Assembly (NCBI GenBank): GCA_027627225.1
Contig: CM051040.1
Location: forward strand, 26,509,634-26,573,633
Direction: 5' to 3'
DNA: 64,000 bases
Source: Congeria kusceri
Lineage: Eukaryota; Mollusca; Bivalvia; Myida; Dreissenidae
Shown here: positions 43,532 through 57,961 of the stretch, piece after piece
How positions within the stretch are numbered: position 1 is the first letter of the stretch
How the letters are laid out: every line of letters begins with the position of its first letter
Program-made: the position numbers and the translations under genes
Notes under the pieces: model-generated
What the model saw: only the letters and a program-made list of their open reading frames with translations
Database searches by the model: none
Told to the model about the DNA's origin: nothing

Positions 43532-46500
43532 CTACACCACGGCGTAGTAGATGGAGGCATTATTGAAGAACGCCCCGGTCGTCTCCACGTGAATGATCTG
43601 AGGTCCTCCATCGCATGGCTGAATGGCCATCTAGAATAATAACTTGATACATAAAAATCAGGACCCGTGGGATAACACTATCCAACTACATAATGACGTC
43701 ATCGTGTTCACAGTTATTACCATCTGGAATAATTACTTGATATATAAAAATCAGGACCCGTGGGATAATACTTTCCAACTACATAATGACTTCATTGCGT
43801 TCACATATATTACCATCTGGAAAATACGAAAGTCCTATCTAGATCATGGATATCGCATAAGTTCAAATGTTTAATGGTACGCTCAAATAATTATAAATAA
43901 TAGAATATCTGATTGTGTAGTACATGGTAAATTGATTTATGGTCTATAATAACTAATATCACTATTGTTCTGTTGTTTATGTGTGAAAAAAGTGGTCCTT
44001 AATTTACAATTTACAACCTAGACGGTAAAGTTTTATTATATTCTAAATATATTATATGGTATAATTTAAAAGTTTTAATATGGTATAAATTAAAAGAGTA
44101 ATTATGATAGCTGGCCGCCCAAAACGGTAATTTTTCATTCTAAACATTTTGGGTATGTAAGTATGTTCATCATTCTTATACAATTTATGCAAACATAAAA
44201 CGGAAAAAACAGAATAACCTTGAATCCGCCCGCTATACACTCCAGAAAGATCCCAGACTGGGCATCATCAGGTTGATATTTCCCCGTGGTACCGAACGTA
44301 GCGACTGGCGAGTAGCTAGGGATACTTTTGCAATGACTGATCACCTAGGAAACAAGACAAAATGGTGAGTAATGATACGCTCGCCAACGCTGGAGAAAAT
44401 ACAAGAATGAATGAAATAAATGCACCGTTTCAGGACTTGATTATGCTATATTTTTTATTACAAGACAATATGACTGTATAATGAATGGCAAAGTGACAGC
44501 TGCCATGTCCATCATTTAGTGTTTTGTCGATATATTATAGTTATAAAAAGACATACTCTATTATTCTACAATTATAAATGATATAATTTATTTTCATCTT
44601 AACGTGAACAAGTGACAGAGTGTGAGAAAACTGCTCTTCATACAATAAGTTGGTTAATAAATTTTCTAACCATTGTGCCACAAACCAACTTCAGATTGAT
44701 TGTACTTTGCAATGCCCATCATAAATGATTTATTGACATTATATATTATATATAATACTTTTTGTGTGTATATGTTTCAATAATTACCTGCGCACCACGT
44801 GTCCAAGTGTCTGCTGACGTCATGTTGCACAGCGACAGCACCAAGTCCTCGTTTGTACCGGTAACTCTGCTTTCACAAGGAGTCGAACCGGTTGCCTGTA
44901 CCTGGTGGCCATTGGCAATATCTGCAATAAGGTCGAACTTCCGGCAATGGAATCCTGTAAGTATAACACCAGTGTAATACTGTAATAGGTGCCTTTGCAT
45001 TTACATATTTGTTGATGGTGATTATGCTACAAACACCTAGTGGCAACCTAGATTCGCCTATGAAAGCCAGTCAGCTTATTTCAAATGAGGTCCTTGTAAC
45101 TTTCGAGTCAGTTTATTGGATAGAAGCAGTATTTTGTACATTCGTCTGAGATCATGCGTGGAGAACACCAAAGTCATACCTCTGCAATAACACTTTCATT
45201 AAACGCATGCTAGGTTTACTTAAATCACACTTAAAATAATTGCTGAAGTTTAAATATTAAGGTCAATGTCATTCTATTATTAAATCATATACGCATATCA
45301 CTTCTAGAATGGTATAACATTGAACGTGTATTTACTCTGTGGTGGAACCGTAGTTGTTGCTGCAATTGGTGTTGTTGTCGCCGTTGTCGTCGTTGTCGTT
45401 GTTTTAGTGGTGGTTGGTGATGATTCTACAACAAAATGTGGATACGATTTAATTGTATATAGATGAAGAAAGGACAGCAACATAAAACAGAATAAAACAA
45501 ACTAAAGTGAGCCAGTGCATATATATACGTGTGCATGTATATTGTTTTCTTGTTAAAACATTCTGTTATGATAGTAGAGAAATCAATTCCGTATCCATAT
45601 CGTGGTATTCTTTAAAAGAACAGCCAAATAACGCTTCGATATGCAAAACAGAATTTATTCTTAAGTTTATTGTAATCAATATACTTTTCTGGAATTGGCA
45701 GCCCATATGTATCACATATTAACAAATTGGCAATAAGTAATCTATAATACGCAGCTAACCACAAGTTTCTAAATACTATTATAATTGCATATTTATTATG
45801 TAGAGTAAATCAGATTACGCATTTATAAAAATAAAAGACTACAACGTGTAAATCAATCAAAGTGCAATAAGTGTACCTGAGCATTTGCATGGGTCCGACG
45901 CAGCCCCGGTGTATTTGTCTTTGAAAATATCATCCAGGTAAATCAATTACACATATGAACAAGCACATTTATATTAGTTACATTATATAATAATCTGCTG
46001 TTTCGAAAAAAAAAGGAGCAAAATTTTTACATTTGAGTTTCATAAAAAACATGTAAATGGATAAAACTACTGCAAGTGCTAGTAATATCCACATTTTAAA
46101 TACTGCATATATTAGCGATTTACATTATTCGCTTTCAAAAAACTTTTTAATTAGGATTAATAAAAACAAAATGTATTTGTTTTTATTTGGGGGTTTAATT
46201 TAACAGCTTACTTGCTGATCTAAGTATCAAATCCATTGTACAATCGTAACCATTCCATGGTTGTATATCCTGCAACTGCTGCCACACTGCAAATATTAGA
46301 GCTTGCAAAAGACAAACTTTATCGGGTTTTAACTAAACTACTAATTTCTCGAACACTAGTTATTTTTACAAACCATATTGCAAGGAAATCAAATCGAGAC
46401 GATATAAAACAGAAATGCACAGTGCTGTGGTTCAAAATAGCACGTATACTGTAGGAATGAACATTTCTCTTAATTAAATGATCGTCTCTAGCCTACGAAA

Positions 46501-49500
46501 TTAGCTGCTACTTCATCTCATAGCGATATGTGGAAGTAAAGTATGCAGGTCAAAATAGCAACTCAATATATTGGCAAATCGACCCATGCTAGCTTCATTA
46601 CATGGACATCCGTTGTTCACAGGCCAAATACAGATGCCCGTAAAACCTTGAATCAGTCGACTACTTGACACATCGGCCGAGCGCTGAGTCAAATATTGTT
46701 GGTCCAATAAATATGTCCAATTATTTGTCGGGCGCCGGACAGCCGGAACCAGGATCCGGAAAGACACACCATGGTTCTCGTCAGACGCATGCCCGACCTT
46801 CTTTTGCCTGGACGGAAACTGGCCAATGCCTGTTGACAACCGACCAGCGATGTAATGTTTGAGTATAAGGTTAAAGCAGTACGTCTATACATAACCTCTC
46901 CACAAATTGAAGCATATTAGCCAGATTACTTCCGTGACGATCTACAAATCGACAGGCGCACAACAAATGCATGTCTGGTCTTGTAGAATATGCCGGCTAC
47001 CTAAATAATATCGCATCAGTGGCGCAGGAGAGCATCATCAGACCATCGGATGAGCGCCGACCGAAAACGGGCGAAAAATTGGTAAATTTTCTGGACAATC
47101 GGCAAATTGCCGGTCGGCCACCGCCGGTTCTTGTAAAGACCGTGTCCAATATCGAGGGATGTGTCACCTATCTGTTCAGGCCGAACGATTCCTATAAACC
47201 TGACTAGCGCTGGGTTGAATGTTGAGGTATAAATCGGCAAATTTCAGCTGACCACCACAACGCTCCATAAATTTCTTACGCTCTATCACATGATTTATCT
47301 TTTTTTTCACAAACAAGTGGCAATAATTCTGTATTCCGATCCTACCATATTCGACTTTGTCTGAGATCTAATGGTCATACATAAACTGTGCAAATTCGGT
47401 TCAGTCCCTATCTTGCACAAAAGCATTTAATCGCGTTGTTCCTAACAATGGCCAATAGCTCCCGTTTTTCGGTGTGATTTGGTATATAGCATATTCGACC
47501 ACGTCTGGGATCTTATGGCCATACACATCTGTTTAAGTATGGTTCATATTTGATAAATAAAACAACGCGCATGTCCACGTTTTGCATTTTGTCGCAAAAA
47601 CGGTGACAATAAAGGTGGTAGTGTCTATTGTTTTGTTTTATCTGAGATCGTTAGACCGTATAAAGAGCAAGTTTGTTTTGGAAGTAGGCACTTTTGGCAT
47701 TGTTCATAAAATGGGCAATACCTCTAGTAGCGTTCCTGATCCGATATAGTCCGTTATCGAACTCTTGTGACATATGGACATCCACAAACAATGCAAGTTA
47801 GGTCAAAAGTAGATCTAAAATGATATATTTTCCGCGTGCGCAGGACATACGTTAACGAAGTACGGACGACGATCGACAAACGATGCTGGACACCAATAGC
47901 TCGCAAATAACTTCCTGCTCTGTTGAGTTCAAACACATTAAACTGGTCATCGTTTCTTCGTACACTTGGTTTTCAGCAGAGCAATAATCTTATAATGAAA
48001 TATATACCTAATTATATCATAGAATATCATGAAACAGTAAGTCTGTGAAAATTGTCACTAACAATTTGAAAAAGGTGTAGGAACGTTGATTGTTATCGAT
48101 TACAATCGGGATTTTTCGCGCATGCGACTGATTGGCAAAAGCGCAGGTTACATATACAGAAAACATACATACATACATGTGTTTACTCGATAAATCGATC
48201 GGAATTTCTGTAATATATATTAAAACACTACAAACAAACTAAAAATCACCCATCACATGCCGACTTTGATATATAATAAACTAAATTAATATATCAAATG
48301 GGCTGGTCATTTAGCTTAAACAAAAAGTTCAATGTTTTGAAAGAAGCTATAAATCATCCGTTAAATTTCTTTTCGACACGAATAAAATAATTGTTATTGT
48401 TAAAAATGAGCATGTTTGTTACGAATCCTGATAATTTGTACCAGAACAGTAATCATATAAATGCACTGTGTGTGCTAGTGTGTGTTATTGTTTTAATGAA
48501 AGAAAGTGAAAAGAGGTGCACTGTACCGTACAACAAATGTATTGATCAGCCATGTAATATCAACCTTAAAACATACCTGTAGCGTAATACTTGTTAAAAG
48601 ACAATATTTAAATATGATTTATAATTTTCCTGGCACATTGGAATACACATTTTAATGATCTCATTACTTATAACTCGATAAAAAAAAGAAACAACAAAGG
48701 CGTCTGTAGTTAATTACCAAATATTGGATTGTAAAATAAACTTCCTAAATATCTGACATTTTAAATCATTGTCTTTATTTAGCGCAACAAGGTTGTATTA
48801 TTTTATAACATCCCTATGGTTATATATTATATTATTTAATGATGTTCATAATTGTATAAATTGTTGAAACGGGCGATCTAAGATGGTATTTTTCGTATAC
48901 GTTTTAAAAATAAAATGTTTTATAGCAAATTTGCACAATGTTTCAATTTTTATCGGGTTTTCAATAGCCATAAAATATGTCATAACATATTAAACCCGAT
49001 AAAAAAAAAATGTCTCTGAACATATTTTAAGCAATTTACAAAATTTAATGAGCATCGTTTTTACAATACATTATAAAGAGCAAGAATTCAGTATATTTGG
49101 GCGTTTATATTATCCATGAAAATGACTGTTACATGCCATGGAAGTATTATAAATTTGTTAAATGACCAGACATACGTCTGCCACCTGTGGATTTAGGGGA
49201 CTTAGAATCAAACTTGACACCATGTTGTTAGTTAGTAACTGTCTGGACAGTATTTGATCATAATGAGATAATGGGTTTGTGCTCAAACAAAGGGGCAATT
49301 AAACGCCGGATTAAATTATTAAATGATGGGTAGGGTGTGAAATATGCACAAGCTGGTGAAAACATACAATTAAAGTTGTTACCATTTTATTTTTATGAAA
49401 ATGGATTAAAATATATAAGCAGGTAAGGTTTTTCTGATCTGTGTAGGTTCTGGTAAGGTTTCTATATTTAATTAATGTATTACATAAAGCCTATTTGGCA

Positions 49501-52500
49501 TGATCCATTTTAATTGCTTTACATCATTATGTGCTTTAGTGCCCTGTATTCTGGAACAAATTAACTTAAATGCATATTGTTTTATTTTGTTTTTGTCACG
49601 AACAACAACTTTGTCTTGTATAAGTGTTGCATACATGGATATTGGGCACAATGAATTTATTACTTTTAAATGCATAATTACTAAAAAATAATTATAAAAA
49701 CAAACGTTTCATAATGATTTATATCTTATTATAATATTATTATGTGCCAACATGTTTTAAAGCATTGTATTATTGTGAAAATTAACTAATGTTTTTCAAC
49801 ACTATCTATATATGCCTTGTGTTATGCCCACCACCTTTTGCCAACCAGTGGGCGGAGTCTAAACATAGCAGGTGCGCGTGTCGTCACTCGTCAACGTTCC
49901 TATAAGGTCAAAGATAAGCAACTCACGACGAAAATGTGTAGCGCATCCCTCAGCTCTTGCCCCATCAAAAAGCGCATGGTACAGGTCTGTTTAACGGTAA
50001 AATAATGAGCAAACGTTTGTGTACAGTTTCCTTTAAACGCATCAAAGTCTAAGATTACTACATGATCTCTATATCTACTTTTCTCAAATAACTCCGTTTC
50101 CAAGAATTTGATTTGGTAACTGGGCGAGAATTTCTTATCAACGAATACAAATAATTTAAGTGATGCATAATGCAGACCTGATTACAGTGTCAATAAACCT
50201 TAGATGAAATTGTATGCATAACTGTAGGCATTTGTTCATAAAGAAGCATTTAGAACAAAACACGCCCTTAAGATTTTAAAATCTAAAAAAACAAACTGCC
50301 AAAGGTTTATCGGAAAAAAGTAATAATATTGATGCTGTGAAAATACATGCATAGTTCTCTGTAATGATAATCATACTTGTACACAATATAAACAAATAAA
50401 CGTTATATGTAACTCCGGACGTATTAATGACAAAAAAAACTTTATTGGCATCTTGTGGCCAATGGACCATGCCAATACAACACAGCACAATATGCCCACC
50501 ACAAAACAAACAAAAATCATTAACATTATTAAATCATTACAAAACCGACCCTACATTTCACAGTTAGCTTAAAATTGACATTTTTACATACAAAACTTGT
50601 GTATCAAGCTATATCTTTGAATATTTCGACTAATTATATGCAGTCATCATAGTTGTATCTATAATAGTGTTGTCAATTTACGTTTATTCCATATTTGTTA
50701 TAGGATTGTAAAGTGAATCGTCACTGTAGAAGTTCTTACCATTATAGCTACTACCCGACACGTGAGAGCATTCGCTACGTTTACCTTCCTCTGAAAATAA
50801 AGGATGTATTATACTAAATCTTCCAAAAGGATAACTGTTTAAAGCCTATTCATCCACATTGGCAGTAAGGATTTTTGTTTGTATTACAATATGTTTAATA
50901 ACGTTTTCCTAATCCGAAAAAAAAATCAACCGAGTACATTGTTTATCAACATAGTGTCTCGTTGCATGCACGTTATTTTAACCGTTATAATATATCATCA
51001 TTAATATCTTAATTTAAGATTTTTTAAAGAAATTACCCCCTGAGGCCCTTTTCGTTGACATAGTACCTTTAATAATCATAAAACGTGCTGAACTGTCCGA
51101 ATCTAGAAACACACTAATGAGTTTCGAAGAATGTAAATGTAATTTATAAGTCATGCGTAATGCTTATAAAACGCTACAAAACCAACGTATTTAGATGTTT
51201 TCCACTCAATCGTGGTTTAAAGTCTGCGTCATTGTCAGTTGCGAAAGATATACAGATCTACATATTCAGACAACGTAAATCAGTGTTTTACAGTTTTTTG
51301 TCAATATACCTCAATACTGAATCAATGAGAATTTCATTATACTGGAATAATGTTAATTCTAAGCGTATCCTGTCCCAATTAATAAGTCATTTTATTGGTA
51401 ATTTTTTTTTTTTAGTTTGTCTTTTTTTTGCGCAAATGTATGTCTCAAACACCTTTATGTTATTTCTCTTAGCATATTTATATTCTAATGCATTATTTTT
51501 AACTTTTTTTGTTTGTCATCTTGATCTTCATTTTGCAACAATGGTCGTATATATAATATGATTTGTATTTTTATTCCAGAAATTTGTATTTTACAAATAT
51601 TCAGTGAAATAATACTAGTATCCATCATTTTGCTACATTTTGCATCTTTTTGTACCTCATGATGCTACTTGCTGTGCTTTTCTAGCTCGTTCTGCACAGC
51701 TCACAATATTAGTTAATTTATAATAATTGCATTAATAATAACATTCAGTAATAATACATACACATTGTTTTTGTTTTTCAAAATTCTCGTTAAATACATG
51801 ACACATTTAATCAACTTATCTTTTTACTGAGAGCCAAACTGTTATGTGAATTCATATTTTTCAATTCGATAAATTCAAATGTTATAGGATTAATGTTTTG
51901 GTGATGTTAAATGAACAATATCCTTCCAAATCATAATAGAAGTAGAACAGACTTACAATTTATAAAATAATATATATGAACCGAGGTCCATAGTTGGATA
52001 TACATAACGTCTGGCACAATGTTATGTACATAACGACTCACCCAAACTAAGTTTATAGCTGGATAAACATAACGACTCACCCAAACGAGGTTCATAGCTG
52101 GATAAACATAACGACTCATCCAAACGAGGTTCATAGCTGGATATACATTACGACTCACCCCAACTAGATTTATAGCAGGATAAACATAAAGACTCACCCC
52201 AACGATGTTCATAGCTGGATAAACCTAACGACTCGTCCCAACGAACTCCATAGCTGGATATACATAACGACTCACCCCAGCGAGGTTCATAGCTGGATAA
52301 ACAAAACGACTCACCAAAACGAACTCCAAAGCTGGATAAACATAACGACTCACCCCAACGAGGTTCATAACTATGTAAACGTAACGACTCACCACAACGT
52401 GGTTCATAGCTGGATATGCACAAGGACTCACCCCAAAAAGGTTTGTAGCTGGATAAACATTACTACTGGCCCAAACAAGCTGCATCGTTGGATATGCCTA

Positions 52501-55500
52501 ACGACCCACCCCCACGAGGTTCATAGCTGGATAAACATAATGACTCACCCAAACGAGGTTCATAGCTGGATATACATAACGACACACATTTCATAGCTAG
52601 ATATATATCAAGACTCACCCAAAGAAGCATAAGCGTTGGAAATATTTGCAACAGGATGACATTGACACGAATCCGCAGCGAGAGAATTTTTGAAATGCAC
52701 TGAAATGTATTAAAATACAACATTCTAGTAATATTTCAGAAATGAAATAATTAAGTGTAGTGGACGAACGATGTGAAACGAAATGCAGATAATAAGTCGT
52801 AAAATCGTAAAATTCGTTCACCTACGTGGGTGGATGTAGTAAGATACCTGAATGTAACATTAAAATGTAATTATCTGTTACTTGGGATGGTTTATTCGAA
52901 AGAGTATTCGACGCCCATAGAAAGCTTTGTTTAAGCAACTCATTATGATTGTCCACGATTATCTAATTAAGATGGACATCAACAAATATCAGCTTCGTAT
53001 AAATACTGTGCAGGCACCACATGCACTTACTTGCAAGTTTGGTGATGATGTCGCGACGACACTCCGGGCTCCTAAGTTCAAGGTCATGAAGGAGGTCCCA
53101 TTCTAAGAATAACAAACACAAGTCACAAGAAAACTTGCCATCAGGTATAGTAGTAAGAATAAACGTGCAAGGTATAACATTCTAAAAGATACTTAATTAA
53201 CTTTTAAATTAGGTTACAATGCATATCAATGAATAGAAGAAATATGGCATGTAGATCGTACAACAGCAAACATCGCTAACTATATATTAAAGGAACATTG
53301 GAAAATTGGGAAATTGACAATTTAAAAAAAAAATTGTCTTAGATCCCAACAAAAATACATTATATATAAGAAATCGAAATAACACTACTGACACAGTAAT
53401 ATATTGAAAATAGAGTGTCGTTTATGAACAAATCATAAATTAAAATGGATACAATTATAAAGCGTTAGTTACGCTTTTCATCTGTAAGGTGTTGTTTTTT
53501 TTTTTATTTTTTTTTTTTTATTTTTTTTTTAGGAAAACACGTCTATCACGTACATAGTGTTAAAAACTGAAAAGCCCGATTGTTAGTCAGAATAGCTGAT
53601 TTGTTAAAGAGACAGAATATTTATCCCGGCTGTCGTAGGTTCGAGTCCAGGCGAAGGCAAATCTTTAAATAATTAATTTGTTTTCTTTATATGATAATTG
53701 TTTTTGGTTATTTCGACTTCTTTAGATTTTGCAGTTAAGATATTAAATGACATGTTTAAAAAAAAGGAAATGTGTGAACTAGTCCCTTTAATATTTAAAA
53801 ACAAGTAAAAAAAATCAAGTCACAACTAGCAACATTTTTTTTTTATTACATGACTTGCAACTATTTATACATACGCGAATTCTTGCTTGTGCATACGTTG
53901 CCATCTTGGAGTCGCAGCAAAGCTGAAATATATCAGAGATACTGAGGCTACAGTATACTCCAGTACTAACAAATATTGTTAATAACAATCACATGGCCAA
54001 GATTAAAAACAAAATTCCATGTAGACATATTTATTTAGTAATATATATAAACTTGGTCGTATCAATATTGCTAGAAACAAACAAACACTATAGATACACT
54101 CATCCAAGATTATCTATAATTTGCTTAAAGAACACTATTTTTAATGTCAATGTTATTTATAATACGACTGCTTGATTATCATGACGTAAAATTAAACATA
54201 TAATGGTCTTTGACTGTATGACAGTTTACTTCGCCCATGAATATCGGTGCCCGAAGTTAACTAAATGGACGAGAACTAGCCAGCACAAAAACTGACTAAC
54301 TTATATCTAACTTATGGGCATTCTATTTTTCATACCTTGGTAACTGTGGAACCGCGAACAATTATTAGAGTCCCCATAGTGAAGAATCTCTGAAAAGTTC
54401 GATACATGTTACTGTAAATTGGAGGGATATAAAAACACTGACACTCTGACATTGTATGTGCATCTCTCAATATGATAAATTGCAACCTAGACTGACTAGA
54501 GTTGGATTACAGCCATTCGCGAAAGCAGATAGATTGGACGCATGTCTTATCAAGACGGACTAGTGGCACATACAGCTTATTAATGTAATGCGCATAGACT
54601 TTATTTTGCAGCAAAACTTGCATTACAGTAGATTGTGTGAATTAAATATAACGTGTTACGTATATTTATACAATTTTTCAATATACGTACGCTGACAGTG
54701 GCACTTGCTCGGATGTTGACCGAACGAATCTGAAAAAAATGTTGATGCTTTAAAGCGAACATACTTTTGCTGTGTAATGTATAATATAACTATGGTGTAT
54801 TTAAGGGGCACTGTCGTATGTGCATATGCTTTTACTTAAATTTGTTTTTACTTTAATATAAGTGCTATTATAAATTTCCCATTTCATTGTTAATATGGAT
54901 TGATCCATTTAACAACTGTTTATTAATTCTGGTAAAATTTTTAAACTTATTTCTCTATCTTCGTCATAAGAGTTTTAAATATTTATTTGAAATCCACATT
55001 TTAAAACAATAGGACAAATACTTTACATGTCAAATGGTATATCAAATCCCTCGCACAGTCGTTATCATTCATTTGCGAAAGTTCGTACCACACTGCAATG
55101 AACGAACATTTTGATGAATTGCTTTGCCGCTACCAAAACATAAAAGTCAGACTAGTAAACCTCAGAAATATAGTTTCTGTCCAATGGTCGTTACTACATA
55201 TTAGTATAAGTAAGTAGCAGATCGCACTAAGCATAGGAATAGTGATACATCTTCAGCAAAACAGTATTAAAACAAGAGATGTTTGTAAAACATGTATGCC
55301 CCCCGACTTGCAGTCAAGTCGTCAATATGTGAAATTGTTAAGAGATTTTTAAATATTATATGTGCACATTGACACATGGGGAGGAAATTACAGTTGATGC
55401 TTTTGAAAGTAAATATAAAGCTGAAAGAAAGATAGAGTATAATTATGGATTTATTTTTACAGTCTATTATATAAGGATACCTGTTTTCTGTTTGATTTAA

Positions 55501-57961
55501 ATATCAAATAGGCCAAAACATCTCTAGATATCCTGCGAAAACAAAATGGTATACGGAGAAAACAGTTTTCATGTAACAAGCCCCTGTGATCTTGACCTTA
55601 GGCCGGTTGACCTCAAAATTGATAGGCGTCATCCTTTCCTCCCAAGTAACCAGCATACCAACTTAGATGATCGTAGGTCAAAGCGTTCTCTAGATATCGT
55701 GCGGAAACGAATTTCATGTTACAAGCCACTGTTTCCTTGACCTGTTGACCTCAAAATCAATAGGCGTCTTCCTTTCCTCCCAAGTAACCAGCATACCAAC
55801 TTAAATGATCGTAGGTCAAAGCGTTCTCTAGATATCGTGCGGAAAGGAAGTGGTCTACGGACATACCCACCGACCATCCGCCCGCCCGACCAATCGACCG
55901 ACGGATGGGGGGGGGGCATAATTAGAATACATCAGATTTAAACTGACATAAAAAGCATACCCGAGTGGTGTGATCGACATGCGGGGGCATTGTTTCCGCT
56001 GTCAACAAAAAACTGGTCAACCAGAGCTAGACGAAATGAAAATGTAAAACAGATGTAAAAAAAAAGTATACGGGTATATATATACACAACTTAAAAAGCG
56101 ACAGTATAATGGATGTATAGAAAATAAGGCTTTCAAGTATTCAGCGGTTAAGGTTGCTTATTTTGACAAGTAAAGGCGGGTCTGATATTTAGTTCTGTCA
56201 ATCGATTCTTACGATTACCATTCAAAATGATGTGTGGTTTAAAAATGTCATGTTATAAATGCTAAATTTTTAAAAAAATATAAACACAATTATTGGCGTT
56301 TCATTTGTTTTATGGAAGCTATAATATGTTGGTTCAAATAGTAGCCTAAAGTGGAATAAATTTGTAACAATGATAACATCAAATAGATTAATTTGCTAAC
56401 AATTCTAGGTCAAACAATAAGTGTTAACAGGGCTGGTGAGATCAGTTTTGTATATTGGCCAGCTTGTCCCAGAGCATGTAAGGACAAGTAAAATATTGTT
56501 ATTTAAATAATAAGTGTGAACAAGTCAAATAATAAGTGTGAAAATAATAAGTGTGAACAAGGGTGGTGAGATCAATTTTGTATATTGGTCAGCTTGTCCG
56601 AGAGCATGTAAGGACAAGTAAAGTATTGTTATTTAAATAATAAGTGTGAACAAGTCAAATAATAAGTGTGAAAATAATAAGTGTGAACAAGGGTGGTGAG
56701 ATCAGTTTTGTATATTGGCCAGCTTGTCCCAGAGCATGTAAGGACAAGTAAAGTATTGTTATTTAAATAATAAGTGTGAACAAGTCAAATAATAAGTGTG
56801 AAAATAATAAGTGTGAACAAGGGTGGTGAGATCAATTTTGTATATTGGCCAGCTTGTCCCAGAGCATGTAAGGACAAGTAAAGTATTGTTATTTAAATAA
56901 TAAGTGTGAACAAGTCAAATAATAAGTGTGAAAATAATAAGTGTGAACAAGGGTGGTGAGATCAATTTTGTATATTGGCCAGCTTGTCCCAGAGCATGTA
57001 AGGACAAGTATAGTATTGTTAGAATTTGTGTAAACATCTTAGAACGGATAATGGGCAAACGCTATTTGGCAAATTATAAAATATTGGATTTTGCCTCCCC
57101 TGATTATACTTTCCTTATTTTTACAAATAAAATATTGTCAAAGATACAACCTTTATAGTGGCGATTACGAGACAAACACACGTCCTTCCCGTCCGCTGTT
57201 CCTGCAATGTATTTAAGGACCCAGCATGGTGTTTAATTTAAATGTGCAATAACTTGGCAATATGGGATAGTATATTTGATGAAGATATTTAAATTATTTT
57301 ATTGTGTAGATGTCCAGACTCGTTTTTGACAAAAACAAAATTATTATGATTTTTATATGCCCAACTAAATGTCTTTGCTTATATTAAATACATAATTATA
57401 TCTAAAACTCGATAACACACTTTGGGTTTAAAGACTTATATTTCCATACTGCGCGACTGTAGGGAAGTATAAATATTTATAGTATAACAGATGAAAGAAA
57501 ACATATATAAAAGTGGATAATATCCTAGAAATAGTGCTGGAACAACAATATACATGGATCATATAGAGTAGTAATTTGTCTTTACAAATTTTGAGTGAAT
57601 ATGAATTGTCTGCTTTACGGAAGCAAATATGTCTGTAGTCTTTAGAGCACTTACCGTCGTGAACATTAGTCTGGTAAGTGAGAAGAGAGTTGCTACCGTT
57701 GCACTGGCAATCTTCGGGAGTTTGGACTGACACACCGTACCTTTCTGCATAATATAAAATATGCATTTGCGCATCGTGTTCAAATAACAGGTCATTTAAG
57801 GACGATTTCGCATCTTTTCGATTGTTTGTGAAACTTTTTTAATACACCGAAAATGAAAGTAGGAAAACCCAACCTGAATACTGAACTGGCGTAGCTGTGA
57901 AATTGCAAGCGATAATTGCTATTGTGTTTTGGCTGTAGTTAAATTTGTGTTCATAGTTCAT
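43532..57961 (-). CDS. Gene B3: array gene, copy 3
   Basis: Exons 5' to 3': 57961-57874 (tentative), 57744-57655, 57201-57151, 56026-55961, 54729-54691, 53102-53031, 50790-50740, 45918-45877, 45425-45336, 44954-44788, 44344-44219, 43630-43532. I see no coding difference from B2. The two 1-bp indels that separate copy 3 from copy 2 both fall in introns. Confidence 0.68.
46514..47258. other. GC-richer intronic island, copy 3
   Basis: Same as copy 2. The frame 46971-47207 is open. Confidence 0.4.
51978..52623 (-). repeat. 39-bp minisatellite, copy 3
   Basis: Same unit order and variants as in the other copies. Confidence 0.93.
55270..55928 (+). mobile_element. Bivalve dispersed repeat, copy 3
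   Basis: Same element at the array offset. Confidence 0.65.
56414..57021 (+). repeat. 5 x 130-bp tandem repeat, copy 3
   Basis: Five units again, matching copy 1. Confidence 0.95.
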
